A DNA stretch of 64,000 bases from an uncultured Clostridia bacterium (GTDB taxonomy: Bacteria; Bacillota; Clostridia; Lachnospirales; CAG-274), in assembly GCA_947591605.1 (NCBI GenBank), contig CANQDF010000009.1, forward strand, positions 1-64,000. The letters run 5' to 3'. Under the pieces are notes generated by a model, which saw only the letters and a program-made list of their open reading frames with translations, had not been told where the DNA came from and did no database searches. Of the stretch, positions 27,709-36,500 are shown in pieces; the stretch's first letter is position 1, and each line of letters opens with the position of its first letter. A program made the translations under genes and the position numbers.

Positions 27709-28782
27709 TTGATAGAGGTAAAAAATCTTACAAAAGTATACGGCCATCACAGAGCTGTGGACAATATCAGCTTTACGGTAAATGACGGTGAGATACTGGG
27801 CTTTCTTGGGCCAAACGGCGCAGGCAAAACCACAACTATGAATATGATGACGGGTTTTATCTCCGCAACGGAGGGTACCGTAACCATAAACGGATACGAT
27901 ATTCTGGACGATACAATAAATGCAAGAAAACAGCTTGGGTATCTGCCGGACGTTCCGCCCGTATACGGTGAAATGCGTGTGGATGAGTATCTGGACTTTG
28001 TATGCGATATAAAAAAGGTAAAAAAGAGTGAGCGTGCGGCAATGCTTGACGATATAACGTCCACGGTAGGCATTTCTAATGTGCGCAAAAGGATAGTAAA
28101 AAACCTGTCAAAGGGCTACAGACAGCGTGTAGGCCTTGCACAGGCGCTTGTGGGCTATCCCTCCGTACTGATACTTGACGAGCCCACGGTCGGCCTTGAC
28201 CCGGGACAGATAATAGAGATGCGCAGGGTAATAAAGGAGCTTGGCAAAAGGCATACCATACTTTTAAGCTCACATATATTAAGCGAAGTGGGCGCCGTGT
28301 GCGACAGGGTGATGATAATAAACAACGGCAAAATAGTTGCAAGCGATACTACCCATAATCTTGAGGAGGGTGCTGCGGAAAATATTCAGCTTGTAAAGAT
28401 AAAAGGCGATATAAATGCCGCATCACAAGCACTGAAAGCCGTTGAGGGCGTCGTATCGGTGCAGGAGTCGGCCTGTGACGAGGAGGGCTGCTCACAGCTT
28501 AGGATAAATACAGGCTCCGAGGATATAAGGGCGGATATTGTAAAAGCGCTTGTATCTGCCGGCATAGATATTGTTATGCTGAAGCCGGCAGCGCTTAGCC
28601 TTGAGGACGCATTCCTTAAGGTAATAAACGGCGAATATGATATGCCCGAAGCGTGGGATAACGATGCGGACGGCGGCGAAGAGCTTGAACAAGTCAGCGA
28701 CGGGGATGAACGGCATACAGACGAAGAGGAAAGCGGCGCAGAACAGTCCGTATCCTCCGATGCCGAAAGTGAGGAGGAGTAA
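27709..28782 (+). CDS. ABC transporter ATP-binding protein, GldA/NatA type
   Basis: The 357-residue ATPase has Walker A GPNGAGKTTTM, signature LSKGYRQRVGLAQAL, Walker B VLILDEPTVGLDP and H-loop LLSSHIL. It is longer than most by an acidic C-terminal tail (last 45 residues, rich in Glu, Asp and Ser). The start is TTG 27709 with AAGGGAGG eight bases upstream. The next three genes complete an ABC-2 system of the type related to GldA-GldF-GldG. In Bacteroidetes that set serves gliding; in Clostridia its cargo is unknown. Confidence 0.92.
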   Translation: MIEVKNLTKVYGHHRAVDNISFTVNDGEILGFLGPNGAGKTTTMNMMTGFISATEGTVTINGYDILDDTINARKQLGYLPDVPPVYGEMRVDEYLDFVCDIKKVKKSERAAMLDDITSTVGISNVRKRIVKNLSKGYRQRVGLAQALVGYPSVLILDEPTVGLDPGQIIEMRRVIKELGKRHTILLSSHILSEVGAVCDRVMIINNGKIVASDTTHNLEEGAAENIQLVKIKGDINAASQALKAVEGVVSVQESACDEEGCSQLRINTGSEDIRADIVKALVSAGIDIVMLKPAALSLEDAFLKVINGEYDMPEAWDNDADGGEELEQVSDGDERHTDEEESGAEQSVSSDAESEEE

Positions 28783-28783
28783 T

Positions 28784-29647
28784 ATGGCAGCCATTATAAA
28801 AAAGGAGTTAAGAACATATTTTACCACATTGACGGGTTATGCGTTCCTTGGTTTTTTTGTGCTTATAACGGGTTATTTTTTTGTGTCGCAGAATATTGCG
28901 GGGGCAAGCATGGACTACAGTGAAACGCTTATAGGTACCATGATAATGTTTCTTATACTTGTACCCGTGCTTACAATGAGGCTTTTTGCGGAGGAGGCAA
29001 GACAAAAGACGGATCAGCTCCTCTACACATCTCCGCTTAGGGTTACGGATATAGTTGTGGGCAAGTTTATTGCGGCAAGCCTTCTTTTTCTTATAGGTCT
29101 TGCAATTACAATGATATTCCCTTTTATACTCAGCAAGTACGGCGAGCTTAACGTAAAAGGCACCGTAGGTGTTGTGACGGGTTATTTTCTTATGGGCTGC
29201 TGCCTCATTAGCGTAGGTTTGTTCATATCGGTGCTTACCGACAACCAGATAGTGGCTGCGGCGGGTACCTTTGCTGCGCTTTTTTTGCTGCTTATGATGG
29301 ATAATATAGCTGCCAATGCGCCAATTACAAGGCTGTCCTCGGCAGTGTTTGTTGCTGTGCTTATACTGGCGGTGCTTATAGTTTTATACAGCGGCACAAA
29401 GAGTATAGCAGGTACGTTGGTGTCGGGTGTATTATGCTATTTGCTGCTTTTTGCGGCATATATGCTTTTCCCCGCATTGTTTGACAGTACCATAACAAGG
29501 CTGCTCGGCTGGCTGTCGGTGCTTAACAGGTTCCAGAACTTCTACCTCGGCGTATTCGGTCTGTCGGATGTGGTGTATTATGTTACATTTGCCGCTGCTT
29601 TTTTGTATCTTACGGTGAGTGTTATCGAGAAAAGAAGATGGAGCTGA
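28784..29647 (+). CDS. ABC-2 type permease, GldF-like
   Basis: The 287-residue membrane protein has six likely helices and the ABC-2 permease pattern: MAAIIKKELRTYFTTLTGY at the start, RLFAEEARQKTDQLLYTSPL in the cytoplasmic loop that meets the ATPase, and paired helices to the end. The start is ATG 28784 after GAGGAGG; the frame is open further upstream but inside the ATPase gene. It lies one base after the ATPase stop, so translation is coupled. Confidence 0.88.
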   Translation: MAAIIKKELRTYFTTLTGYAFLGFFVLITGYFFVSQNIAGASMDYSETLIGTMIMFLILVPVLTMRLFAEEARQKTDQLLYTSPLRVTDIVVGKFIAASLLFLIGLAITMIFPFILSKYGELNVKGTVGVVTGYFLMGCCLISVGLFISVLTDNQIVAAAGTFAALFLLLMMDNIAANAPITRLSSAVFVAVLILAVLIVLYSGTKSIAGTLVSGVLCYLLLFAAYMLFPALFDSTITRLLGWLSVLNRFQNFYLGVFGLSDVVYYVTFAAAFLYLTVSVIEKRRWS

Positions 29648-29661
29648 TCGGAGGGTGACAA

Positions 29662-31065
29662 ATGAATAAATCAGTTAATAAAAAATTCAAATACGGTGCA
29701 TATTCTACTGTTGCAACAATTGTGGTAATAGCCGTATTGGTGGCTGTAAACCTTGTAGCAGGCGAGTTTGACTATAAGTTTGATATGACGTCCGAGAGCA
29801 TATTTTCTCTTTCCGATGAAACGGAAGAGGTGCTTAAAAATACGGATGCGGATGTAAAAATATATACGCTTTTCGGTGCCAAGGACAGCGATACCGTCAT
29901 AAGCAGGGTGGAGCAGGTGCTTGACCTCTACAGGCTTGCCGACAGCAATATCAGCGTTGAAAATAAGGATATGTATCTTTATCCCGATTTTGCTTCTTCA
30001 TATACCTCCGAGGATATCAATGTAGATAAAAACAGCATTATTGTACAGTGCGGAGATAAGTTTAAGGTAATAAATTATTCGGATTACTATGACAGCAGAG
30101 GCAACTTTAATATTGAAGAATATGTAACAGGCGCAATACAATATGTTACCTCGCAGGTAGAGCCTACCATATATTATGTTACAGGCCACGGTGAGGCGGA
30201 GCCGGAAAACTATGCGCTGCTTGATCAGCAGCTTAAGCTCAACAATTACAGCGTTGAAAGCATAAACCTGCTGGAAAGCGATATACCCGATGACTGCACA
30301 ATGCTTTTTATCACTATGGGCGCAAAGGACTATTCCGAGGAGGAGGCACAAAAGGTAAAGGACTACCTTACCGCAGACGGACGTGCCTTGATAATTGTAA
30401 GCGGTATTGACAGCAGTACACATCCGGGGCTTTGCTCCGTTATAGAGGAATACGGTCTGGAGGCAATGAGCGGATATGTGCTTGAGGGAGATGAGTCCAG
30501 ATATATGGCAGGTACGCCTGCTGCGGTGCTCCCCGAGATAAATGCCCACGGCATAACCTCGGATATAATAGACAGCGGCTACAGTATGCTTGCTTACATG
30601 ACGCAGGCATTCAAGGAGAGCGATGTAAAAAAACAGGGGCTTGTAATCGAACCTCTGATAGCTTCGTCCGATACGTCGTTTATAAAAAACGCACAAAACA
30701 CTTCGTTCAATAAGGAGCCGGGGGATATAGAGGGACCGTTTGCGCTTGCATATGCGGTAACGGATTCCGGCTATACGGATACAAGCCATACTACAAAGGT
30801 TGTTGTATCGGGTGCATATTCAATGCTTATACCGGACTATGATATGTATGTAAACGGAAGCGGCACAACCTTTATAATGAATGCGGTAAAATGGCTCGAT
30901 GACAACTCCCTGTCCGTAAATATCAGATCCAAAAGGCTTGACAGCGGCACCTTTACCGTTTCGGACGGTGCCAGGACCAAAATTCAGGTGTTTAGCTGGG
31001 CAGTGATCCCGGGTACGCTGTTCCTTTGCGGTTTTATCGTATGGCTCGGAAGGAGAAACGGATGA
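29662..31065 (+). CDS. GldG-like ABC auxiliary protein
   Basis: The 467-residue protein has a membrane helix at each end (about 15-35 and 440-462) and a large domain between, facing outward. It matches the GldG/ABC auxiliary family: DMTSESIFSLSDETEEVL near the start and PTIYYVTGHGEAEPENYALL in the middle, with a Rossmann-like core. It follows the permease by 14 bp with GGAGG before the ATG. It may form a shell or substrate-binding part around the permease (inference). Confidence 0.85.
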   Translation: MNKSVNKKFKYGAYSTVATIVVIAVLVAVNLVAGEFDYKFDMTSESIFSLSDETEEVLKNTDADVKIYTLFGAKDSDTVISRVEQVLDLYRLADSNISVENKDMYLYPDFASSYTSEDINVDKNSIIVQCGDKFKVINYSDYYDSRGNFNIEEYVTGAIQYVTSQVEPTIYYVTGHGEAEPENYALLDQQLKLNNYSVESINLLESDIPDDCTMLFITMGAKDYSEEEAQKVKDYLTADGRALIIVSGIDSSTHPGLCSVIEEYGLEAMSGYVLEGDESRYMAGTPAAVLPEINAHGITSDIIDSGYSMLAYMTQAFKESDVKKQGLVIEPLIASSDTSFIKNAQNTSFNKEPGDIEGPFALAYAVTDSGYTDTSHTTKVVVSGAYSMLIPDYDMYVNGSGTTFIMNAVKWLDDNSLSVNIRSKRLDSGTFTVSDGARTKIQVFSWAVIPGTLFLCGFIVWLGRRNG

Positions 31066-32525
31066 TGAAAAACAAACTTATTCCGCTTTTGGGCGGTATA
31101 GCTGTGTTTGCCTTGCTTGTGGGCATATATGCCGTCAAATCAAACAGCCGTTCGCCGCTGCAAAACGCCGAGGAAACCACCGAGGATACATCGGATACTA
31201 TATCCTACGTAAATTCGGGCAGGTATACCCTTTGTGACAAAAATGCCGAGGATGTCAGAAGCATTGATATAACCTCTCACGAGGCGGGCAAATCGGACAG
31301 CGAGCTAAGCCTTGTTATCGGCGAAGACGGCTCGTACAGTGTAAAAAATTATGAGGATGTCGTTATAAATCCGTCAAATGCCGCAAGCCTTGCAAGCAAT
31401 TTTGTTTCGCTTTATGCCGACGAAGTCATAGAGCAAGGCGACAGAGCAGTTTACGGGCTTGCCGAGCCGCTTGCCGAGGGCAAGGCGACCTACAGTGACG
31501 GAAGTACGCTTACTCTCAGACTTGGTTCTCTTACTGCGGATAAAAAATATTATTATGTTGAAAGCTCCGATGCGGAGGGTATATATCTTGTGGATGCCGT
31601 TGTGGGCAAACGTCTGCTTTACGGCATAAACGATCTGGTGGATAAGAACATAAGCGCAATAAAGGCAAATTATGTGGATTATATACAGGTTATAAAGGCG
31701 GACGGTGACGAGCTGCTGATATACTATGACGCCGAAAAATCAAATGCCAATACGGTATATGCAAACAGCGGTCTGGCTACACTTACTATGGAAAAGCCCG
31801 TGAACGGTGCCTCGGTATATCCTTATAACCTTACAGGCTCTATACTCAGAACCTGCTCCGGGCTTACGGTAAGCAGCGTTGTGGATGCAAAGCCGGAGGA
31901 TTACTCCGTATACGGCCTCGATAAGCCCAAAATGACAGTCAGGCTGAGGGATAACGAAAACAAACTTGAGATAAAGGCAGGCAGCGATGCCGGAGATGAA
32001 AACGTGTATGCTCTTATAGACGGCAGAGTAAGCGTGTTTGCCATAAATAAAAGCCTGCTGGAGCCGTTTGAAAACTATAACGTTACCGATTTTATCGAAA
32101 AATTTATTGCCCTCCATATGCGTACCGATATAAGCTCGGCTGAGCTTACGGGTGAATCGGGCAGCTTTAAGCTGGACTTTAAAGCGGAAAACGGTAAGGA
32201 GCTTGTAACCGACAATAAGGGAAATATCAAGGATAACCGGGATATAACAATAAACGGGAGTGCTGTGAAAGCGGACGGCTTTGCGGCGTTCTACGAGCTG
32301 CTGGCAGGGCTTACGTTTGACCAGATAACAGAACACACACAAAAGAGCGGTCAGCCCGATGCGGTGCTTGTCTACACCATGCTTGACGGCAGTAAGGAAA
32401 CCATCAATTTTTATGATTACAACAGTAATTTTTATATAATTGACAAGGACGGCAGCTATGATCTGCTTATAAGTAAACAAAGCGTAAAACAGGTGGCTGA
32501 CAGGGCGTTGGCTCTGACAGAGTGA
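31062..32525 (+). CDS. DUF4340 secreted membrane-anchored protein
   Basis: The 488-residue protein has an N-terminal signal anchor (LIPLLGGIAVFALLVGIYAV) and two or three repeats of the DUF4340 type, for example NPSNAASLASNF with YGLAEP, and YSVYGLDKPKMTVRL. It overlaps the preceding gene by ATGA; ATG 31062 is chosen with AGGAG six bases upstream (31065 also fits). DUF4340 proteins regularly follow GldG-like genes, so it is probably an extracytoplasmic part of the same transporter. Biochemical function unknown. Confidence 0.82.
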   Translation: MMKNKLIPLLGGIAVFALLVGIYAVKSNSRSPLQNAEETTEDTSDTISYVNSGRYTLCDKNAEDVRSIDITSHEAGKSDSELSLVIGEDGSYSVKNYEDVVINPSNAASLASNFVSLYADEVIEQGDRAVYGLAEPLAEGKATYSDGSTLTLRLGSLTADKKYYYVESSDAEGIYLVDAVVGKRLLYGINDLVDKNISAIKANYVDYIQVIKADGDELLIYYDAEKSNANTVYANSGLATLTMEKPVNGASVYPYNLTGSILRTCSGLTVSSVVDAKPEDYSVYGLDKPKMTVRLRDNENKLEIKAGSDAGDENVYALIDGRVSVFAINKSLLEPFENYNVTDFIEKFIALHMRTDISSAELTGESGSFKLDFKAENGKELVTDNKGNIKDNRDITINGSAVKADGFAAFYELLAGLTFDQITEHTQKSGQPDAVLVYTMLDGSKETINFYDYNSNFYIIDKDGSYDLLISKQSVKQVADRALALTE

Positions 32526-32538
32526 CGGGAGGTAAAAT

Positions 32539-33183
32539 ATGAAGCCCGATAAAAGATCAATGAGGCTTTATGCAGTGACCGACAGAGCTTGGCTTAAGGA
32601 CGGAGAGCGGCTCGCCGATAAGGTCGAGGAGGCAATAAAGGGCGGTGTAACGTTTGTACAGCTCAGGGAAAAGCAGCTTGACTATGCCGCATTCAAGGCT
32701 GTCGCACTTGAAGTCAAGGAGGTATGCGCTTCATACGGCGTTCCCTTTGTAATAAACGACAACGTGGAGCTTGCAAGGGATATAGATGCCGACGGTGTCC
32801 ATGTCGGTCAGGGCGATATGGAAATAAAAAAGGCAAGAGCAATACTTGGCAGCGACAAGATAATAGGTGTTTCCGCAGCTAACCTATATGCTGCGCTGGC
32901 TGCCGAAAAGCAGGGCGCCGACTATATAGGCGTAGGCTCGGTGTTCCATACCGACACAAAGAGCGACGCAAAGCCCGTTGCACGGGAGGAGATACGCAGG
33001 ATCACCGGTGCCGTTACTATACCTGCGGTCGCAATAGGCGGCATAGGCCCGGACAATATCGGAGAGCTTGCGGGGCTTGAGCTGTCGGGTGCGGCTGTGG
33101 TTTCGGCAATTTTTGCACGGGAGGACGTATATCTTGCGGCAAAACGGCTCAGAGCTTTGTGTGATGAGGTGTTTGGCGCATAA
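32539..33183 (+). CDS. thiE: Thiamine-phosphate synthase
   Basis: The 214-residue TIM-barrel enzyme joins HMP-PP and thiazole phosphate to make thiamine phosphate. Family marks include VTFVQLREKQLD (pyrophosphate binding), VINDNVELA, DGVHVGQGDME, YIGVGSVFHTDTKSDA and VAIGGIGPDNI. It follows DUF4340 by 13 bp with GGGAGG before the ATG, so it shares the ABC operon transcript, an odd partner. No TPP riboswitch is seen ahead of it; the other thiamine genes are not in the window. Confidence 0.93.
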   Translation: MKPDKRSMRLYAVTDRAWLKDGERLADKVEEAIKGGVTFVQLREKQLDYAAFKAVALEVKEVCASYGVPFVINDNVELARDIDADGVHVGQGDMEIKKARAILGSDKIIGVSAANLYAALAAEKQGADYIGVGSVFHTDTKSDAKPVAREEIRRITGAVTIPAVAIGGIGPDNIGELAGLELSGAAVVSAIFAREDVYLAAKRLRALCDEVFGA

Positions 33184-33273
33184 TGACTATATGCCGTAAA
33201 TATATTGCCTGCCGTGCGGCTTGTGCCGATGCAGCTTAAAATATTAAAAAAATTTTAATAAATGTTTCATTTT

Positions 33274-33306
33274 AAAGGACGGTGCAGGGAGTGCCGTCCT
33301 TTTTGG
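33274..33306 (+). terminator. Terminator after thiE
   Basis: AAAGGACGG (33274-33282) pairs perfectly with CCGTCCTTT (33294-33302), followed by TTTT. Confidence 0.8.
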
Positions 33307-33402
33307 CTTATTCATTGTATATTTGCTGTTAAGGAAATGAAAAATATGTTAATAATGTAATAAATATGTATAAAAAAATTCTTATATCTTTTAAATTAAA
33401 TA

Positions 33403-33430
33403 TTGATTTTTTATAAAAATTTGTTATAAT
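33403..33430 (+). promoter_or_regulatory. Promoter of the SLH pectate lyase
   Basis: TTGATT (33403-33408), 16 bp and TATAAT (33425-33430) with TG at 33422-33423. Transcription should begin near 33437, giving a leader of about 155 bases. Between the thiE terminator and this promoter the DNA is AT-rich with nothing recognised. Confidence 0.6.
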
Positions 33431-33440
33431 TAATATAGCT

Positions 33441-33593
33441 ATGAATAATAAATTTTGTGGTTGTGCATATAGACCTATCCGATTTACTCGGGGCAGTAAG
33501 GCGGGCAGGTATGTGTGTCGGAATTGTGAAAGTTATATATTTCATAGGAACAATCGGTTTTTTGCCGAAATAAAAAAAGGAGGAATTAATTAA
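33441..33593 (+). CDS. Possible 50-residue Cys-rich leader ORF (or structured leader RNA)
   Basis: An ATG four bases from the predicted transcript start opens a 50-codon frame, MNNKFCGCAYRPI...GRYVCRNCESYI...KKGGIN, with C-G-C and C-R-N-C pairs that could hold zinc. Its stop TAA shares an A with the ATG of the giant gene (TAATG), and the ribosome site of that gene lies inside it. It would have to be nearly leaderless, as there is no ribosome site. The same bases can fold: GCAT-ACCT with AGGT-ATGT (33464-33515 region) and ATTGTGAAA with TTTCA-ACAAT. So it may instead be a structured 5' leader. I cannot decide between them. Confidence 0.28.
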   Translation: MNNKFCGCAYRPIRFTRGSKAGRYVCRNCESYIFHRNNRFFAEIKKGGIN

Positions 33594-36500
33594 TGAAAAA
33601 GCGTAGAATAGTTGCTTTTGCTCTTGCAACAACTATGGTTTTTTCCAGCTTTTCATCTGTTACCTTCGCAGAGGAAACGGTTTCGCCGGCTGCCGCCGAG
33701 GCTTCCGTTCAGGAAGACGACGTGGTATCAAGCGCTGCTGTAGAGGCTTATGCAGCCGATACATTTATGCGTGACGGTATGATAACCAATATCCCTGATG
33801 AGGGTGATGACGGTTGGATGGCAACCGTTACGGGTGATTCCGGCGGTACCGCTAAAATGTCCGGTACGGATCATGATACATATGCGGGCGATGATGCCGT
33901 ATACAACGATCAGCCATATTATTCCGTTGTAAAAGACGATGACGGCAATGTAGATATACGTATGGGCGTCTTCAGAGATGACGGTACCGTTGTCGAGGCT
34001 ATAGGTAAGATGCAGGCTTCATCGGATGGTCATACACTGTACTATAAGGAGCTTAGCGCATCGGACAGCTTTGAGCTTTCCGCAAAGGCAAAGATCAATA
34101 AGCTGGATTTGACCGGCTCAAACCCACAGCAGATAGGCTTTGGTCTTATTGTAAGGGATGAAGTTAGGCCTATGACCAATTACTCTTCAAGGAGCAATAT
34201 GCTTTTTGTAGGCCCTATGAATATGTCCAGAGAGCCATATAAGGTATATGCAAGAAATAACAATACGGCTGTAACGCCAAGCGCAATGCCTTTATTCTCA
34301 AATGAAACGGGTACGGATCCTAAGCCCGGCGATACCATCGAACTTAAACTCAGGAAAAACGGTAACGCCTTTATCCTTACATACGGTGATCTTGCACCTG
34401 TTTCCGTTAATAACTGGATAAATTTCACGGATACTATTTATCCCGGTCTTTTTGTAACAAGAGCTGCCGATATCGAATTTTCCGATATCAAGCTTGAGAT
34501 GCTTGAAAACAAGTATACATCCATTGCCGTAGAACAGGTTCCCGACAGGACGACCTATGTTGTAGGCAGCAGCTTTGAGCAGGCAGGTCTTAAGATCGTC
34601 GGTACTCTCCCCGACGGTTCTACCGAAGAGGTTGACCCCCATGATTACGATGTAGTTTGCTTTGACGATATCAAGGACACGGTAGGCACACATCCTATTA
34701 CGGTTGTATGCGGTGACTGCACAACTACATTTGATGTAAATATTGAGCCTAAAAAGGTAGAAAGCCTCAGCGTCAGATATCCTACCGCAAGGAATACTTT
34801 CTACACAGGTTCAAAATTCAGTGATGTCGGTCTTGTTGTAAACGCAACATTCAATGACGGCACCACAGCTACTCTTAAGAATGATGAGTACATACTTAAG
34901 ATAGACGGTCAGGTCATTGACAGCAGCCTTTACTTTGACGATACAATGTTAGGCACAAAGACCGTTACCGTAGAGTATACGGATCAGGATCCAAGCATTG
35001 ATCCTAACGGAAAGAGCGCAAGCTTTAATATCAAGGTTCTTCAGGCAGAAATAAAGAGTCTTTTCATAGCTGCACTGCCTGCAAAAACAACATATTACCT
35101 TGGCGATGAGCTTGATACCGCAGGTCTTGTTGTAAGAGCCGAATATGACCTTGGCGACACAAGCAAGTATCAGGCACTGCTTGAAAGCGAATATACCGTT
35201 GAGGGCTTTGACAGCAGCGTGCCTAACGATGCCGAGGTTCTTACCATAAGGCTTAAGAGAGATCCTTCCAAGACAATAACCTTTACTATTGTTGTTAAGG
35301 AAAGGATGCCGGTTGCTCCACGTATAGTAACATATCCAAGAACTACCTTCAGCGTAGGCGAAAGATATGATGCAAAGGGCATGATAAGTGCGGTCGTATA
35401 CGACAGTGACGATGTGGAAGATATGGACAACAGCCCTATCTACTACTATGACGGCACAAGATACTATACTCTTACATCTCCGGATGAAGAAAACGAGGAT
35501 CTTAAGCCCGAGGCTGACGGTACATACACCATAGCTTCAAGCCTGTTCACGGATCCCGCAACAGCACCCGATTATTATATCGACCTTACAAGCTATGACA
35601 ACAGCAAGGTAGGTACAACTCAGGTAACTGTTGTTTACAGGGATTTTGAAGATGAAACATTGGCAGTTACAATAGAGGAAGGCAAGAGATACATCTGGAA
35701 GCCATCTATCTTTGGTGCTTCCTCAATGGGTCTTGACAACAAGCCTCCTACGACCGAGATATATGTTGACGGCGCTCTTGTAGGCGCAGACAACTATGAC
35801 AATGCTGTAGGTATTATGGAAAACGGCAAGCTTACCAACGTTAAGGACGTCAGGATCAACTCTTGGGACGGCGCAGGTAAGATATCCGGTGACCAGGACG
35901 GTATCGGCTACTACTATACAAGGATAGATTCCGATAACAACTTTACACTTACTGCAGATGTAAAAATAAACAGATACATACTTGACCCCGATGATCCCGA
36001 AGGTAAGGATCAGCTGGAGATCGAAAAGTCCCAGAAAGAGGCAGAGGAGCTCCTCGGTCGTCCTATAGGCCGTGACGAGGCTATTGATATGTACCGTGAC
36101 GGTCAGGAAGCATTCGGTCTTGAGGCAAGAGATGCGGTTGCTCTCTTTGCTAAGGACGGTCTTGGCGATGATAACCTTATCACTATCAAGGCAGAGGATG
36201 CTCAGCTGGATAAGTACGGCGAGCCTGTCAACATTTGGGAGGCTTATGTAAAGGGTATGAGTGCTGTTGACTACAGAGGCACAACCAGAAAGGTAGCAGT
36301 TGCAAACGTTGCTCCCGTATTTGCTTCAAACATCGTTCTTGCGGGCGGTTACAGCGGCGCTACATATTCAAAGGATATCACATCCAGCGGATATTGGGCA
36401 AATACACAGCGTAACAGGATCAACCTTTTCGTAAGAAAGGGCGTTACAAACTATATCAGCAGCGGCGGTACAAGGGTAGGTCCTTATAACTCAACAGAGC

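Noticed and set aside
32526-32538. TPP riboswitch before thiE
   Set aside because: Only 13 bp separate thiE from the preceding gene, and no TPP consensus is found.
33441-33593. A known riboswitch class before the SLH lyase
   Set aside because: I compared the leader with TPP, FMN, SAM, glycine, c-di-GMP and c-di-AMP cores from memory and saw no match; a novel RNA is not excluded.
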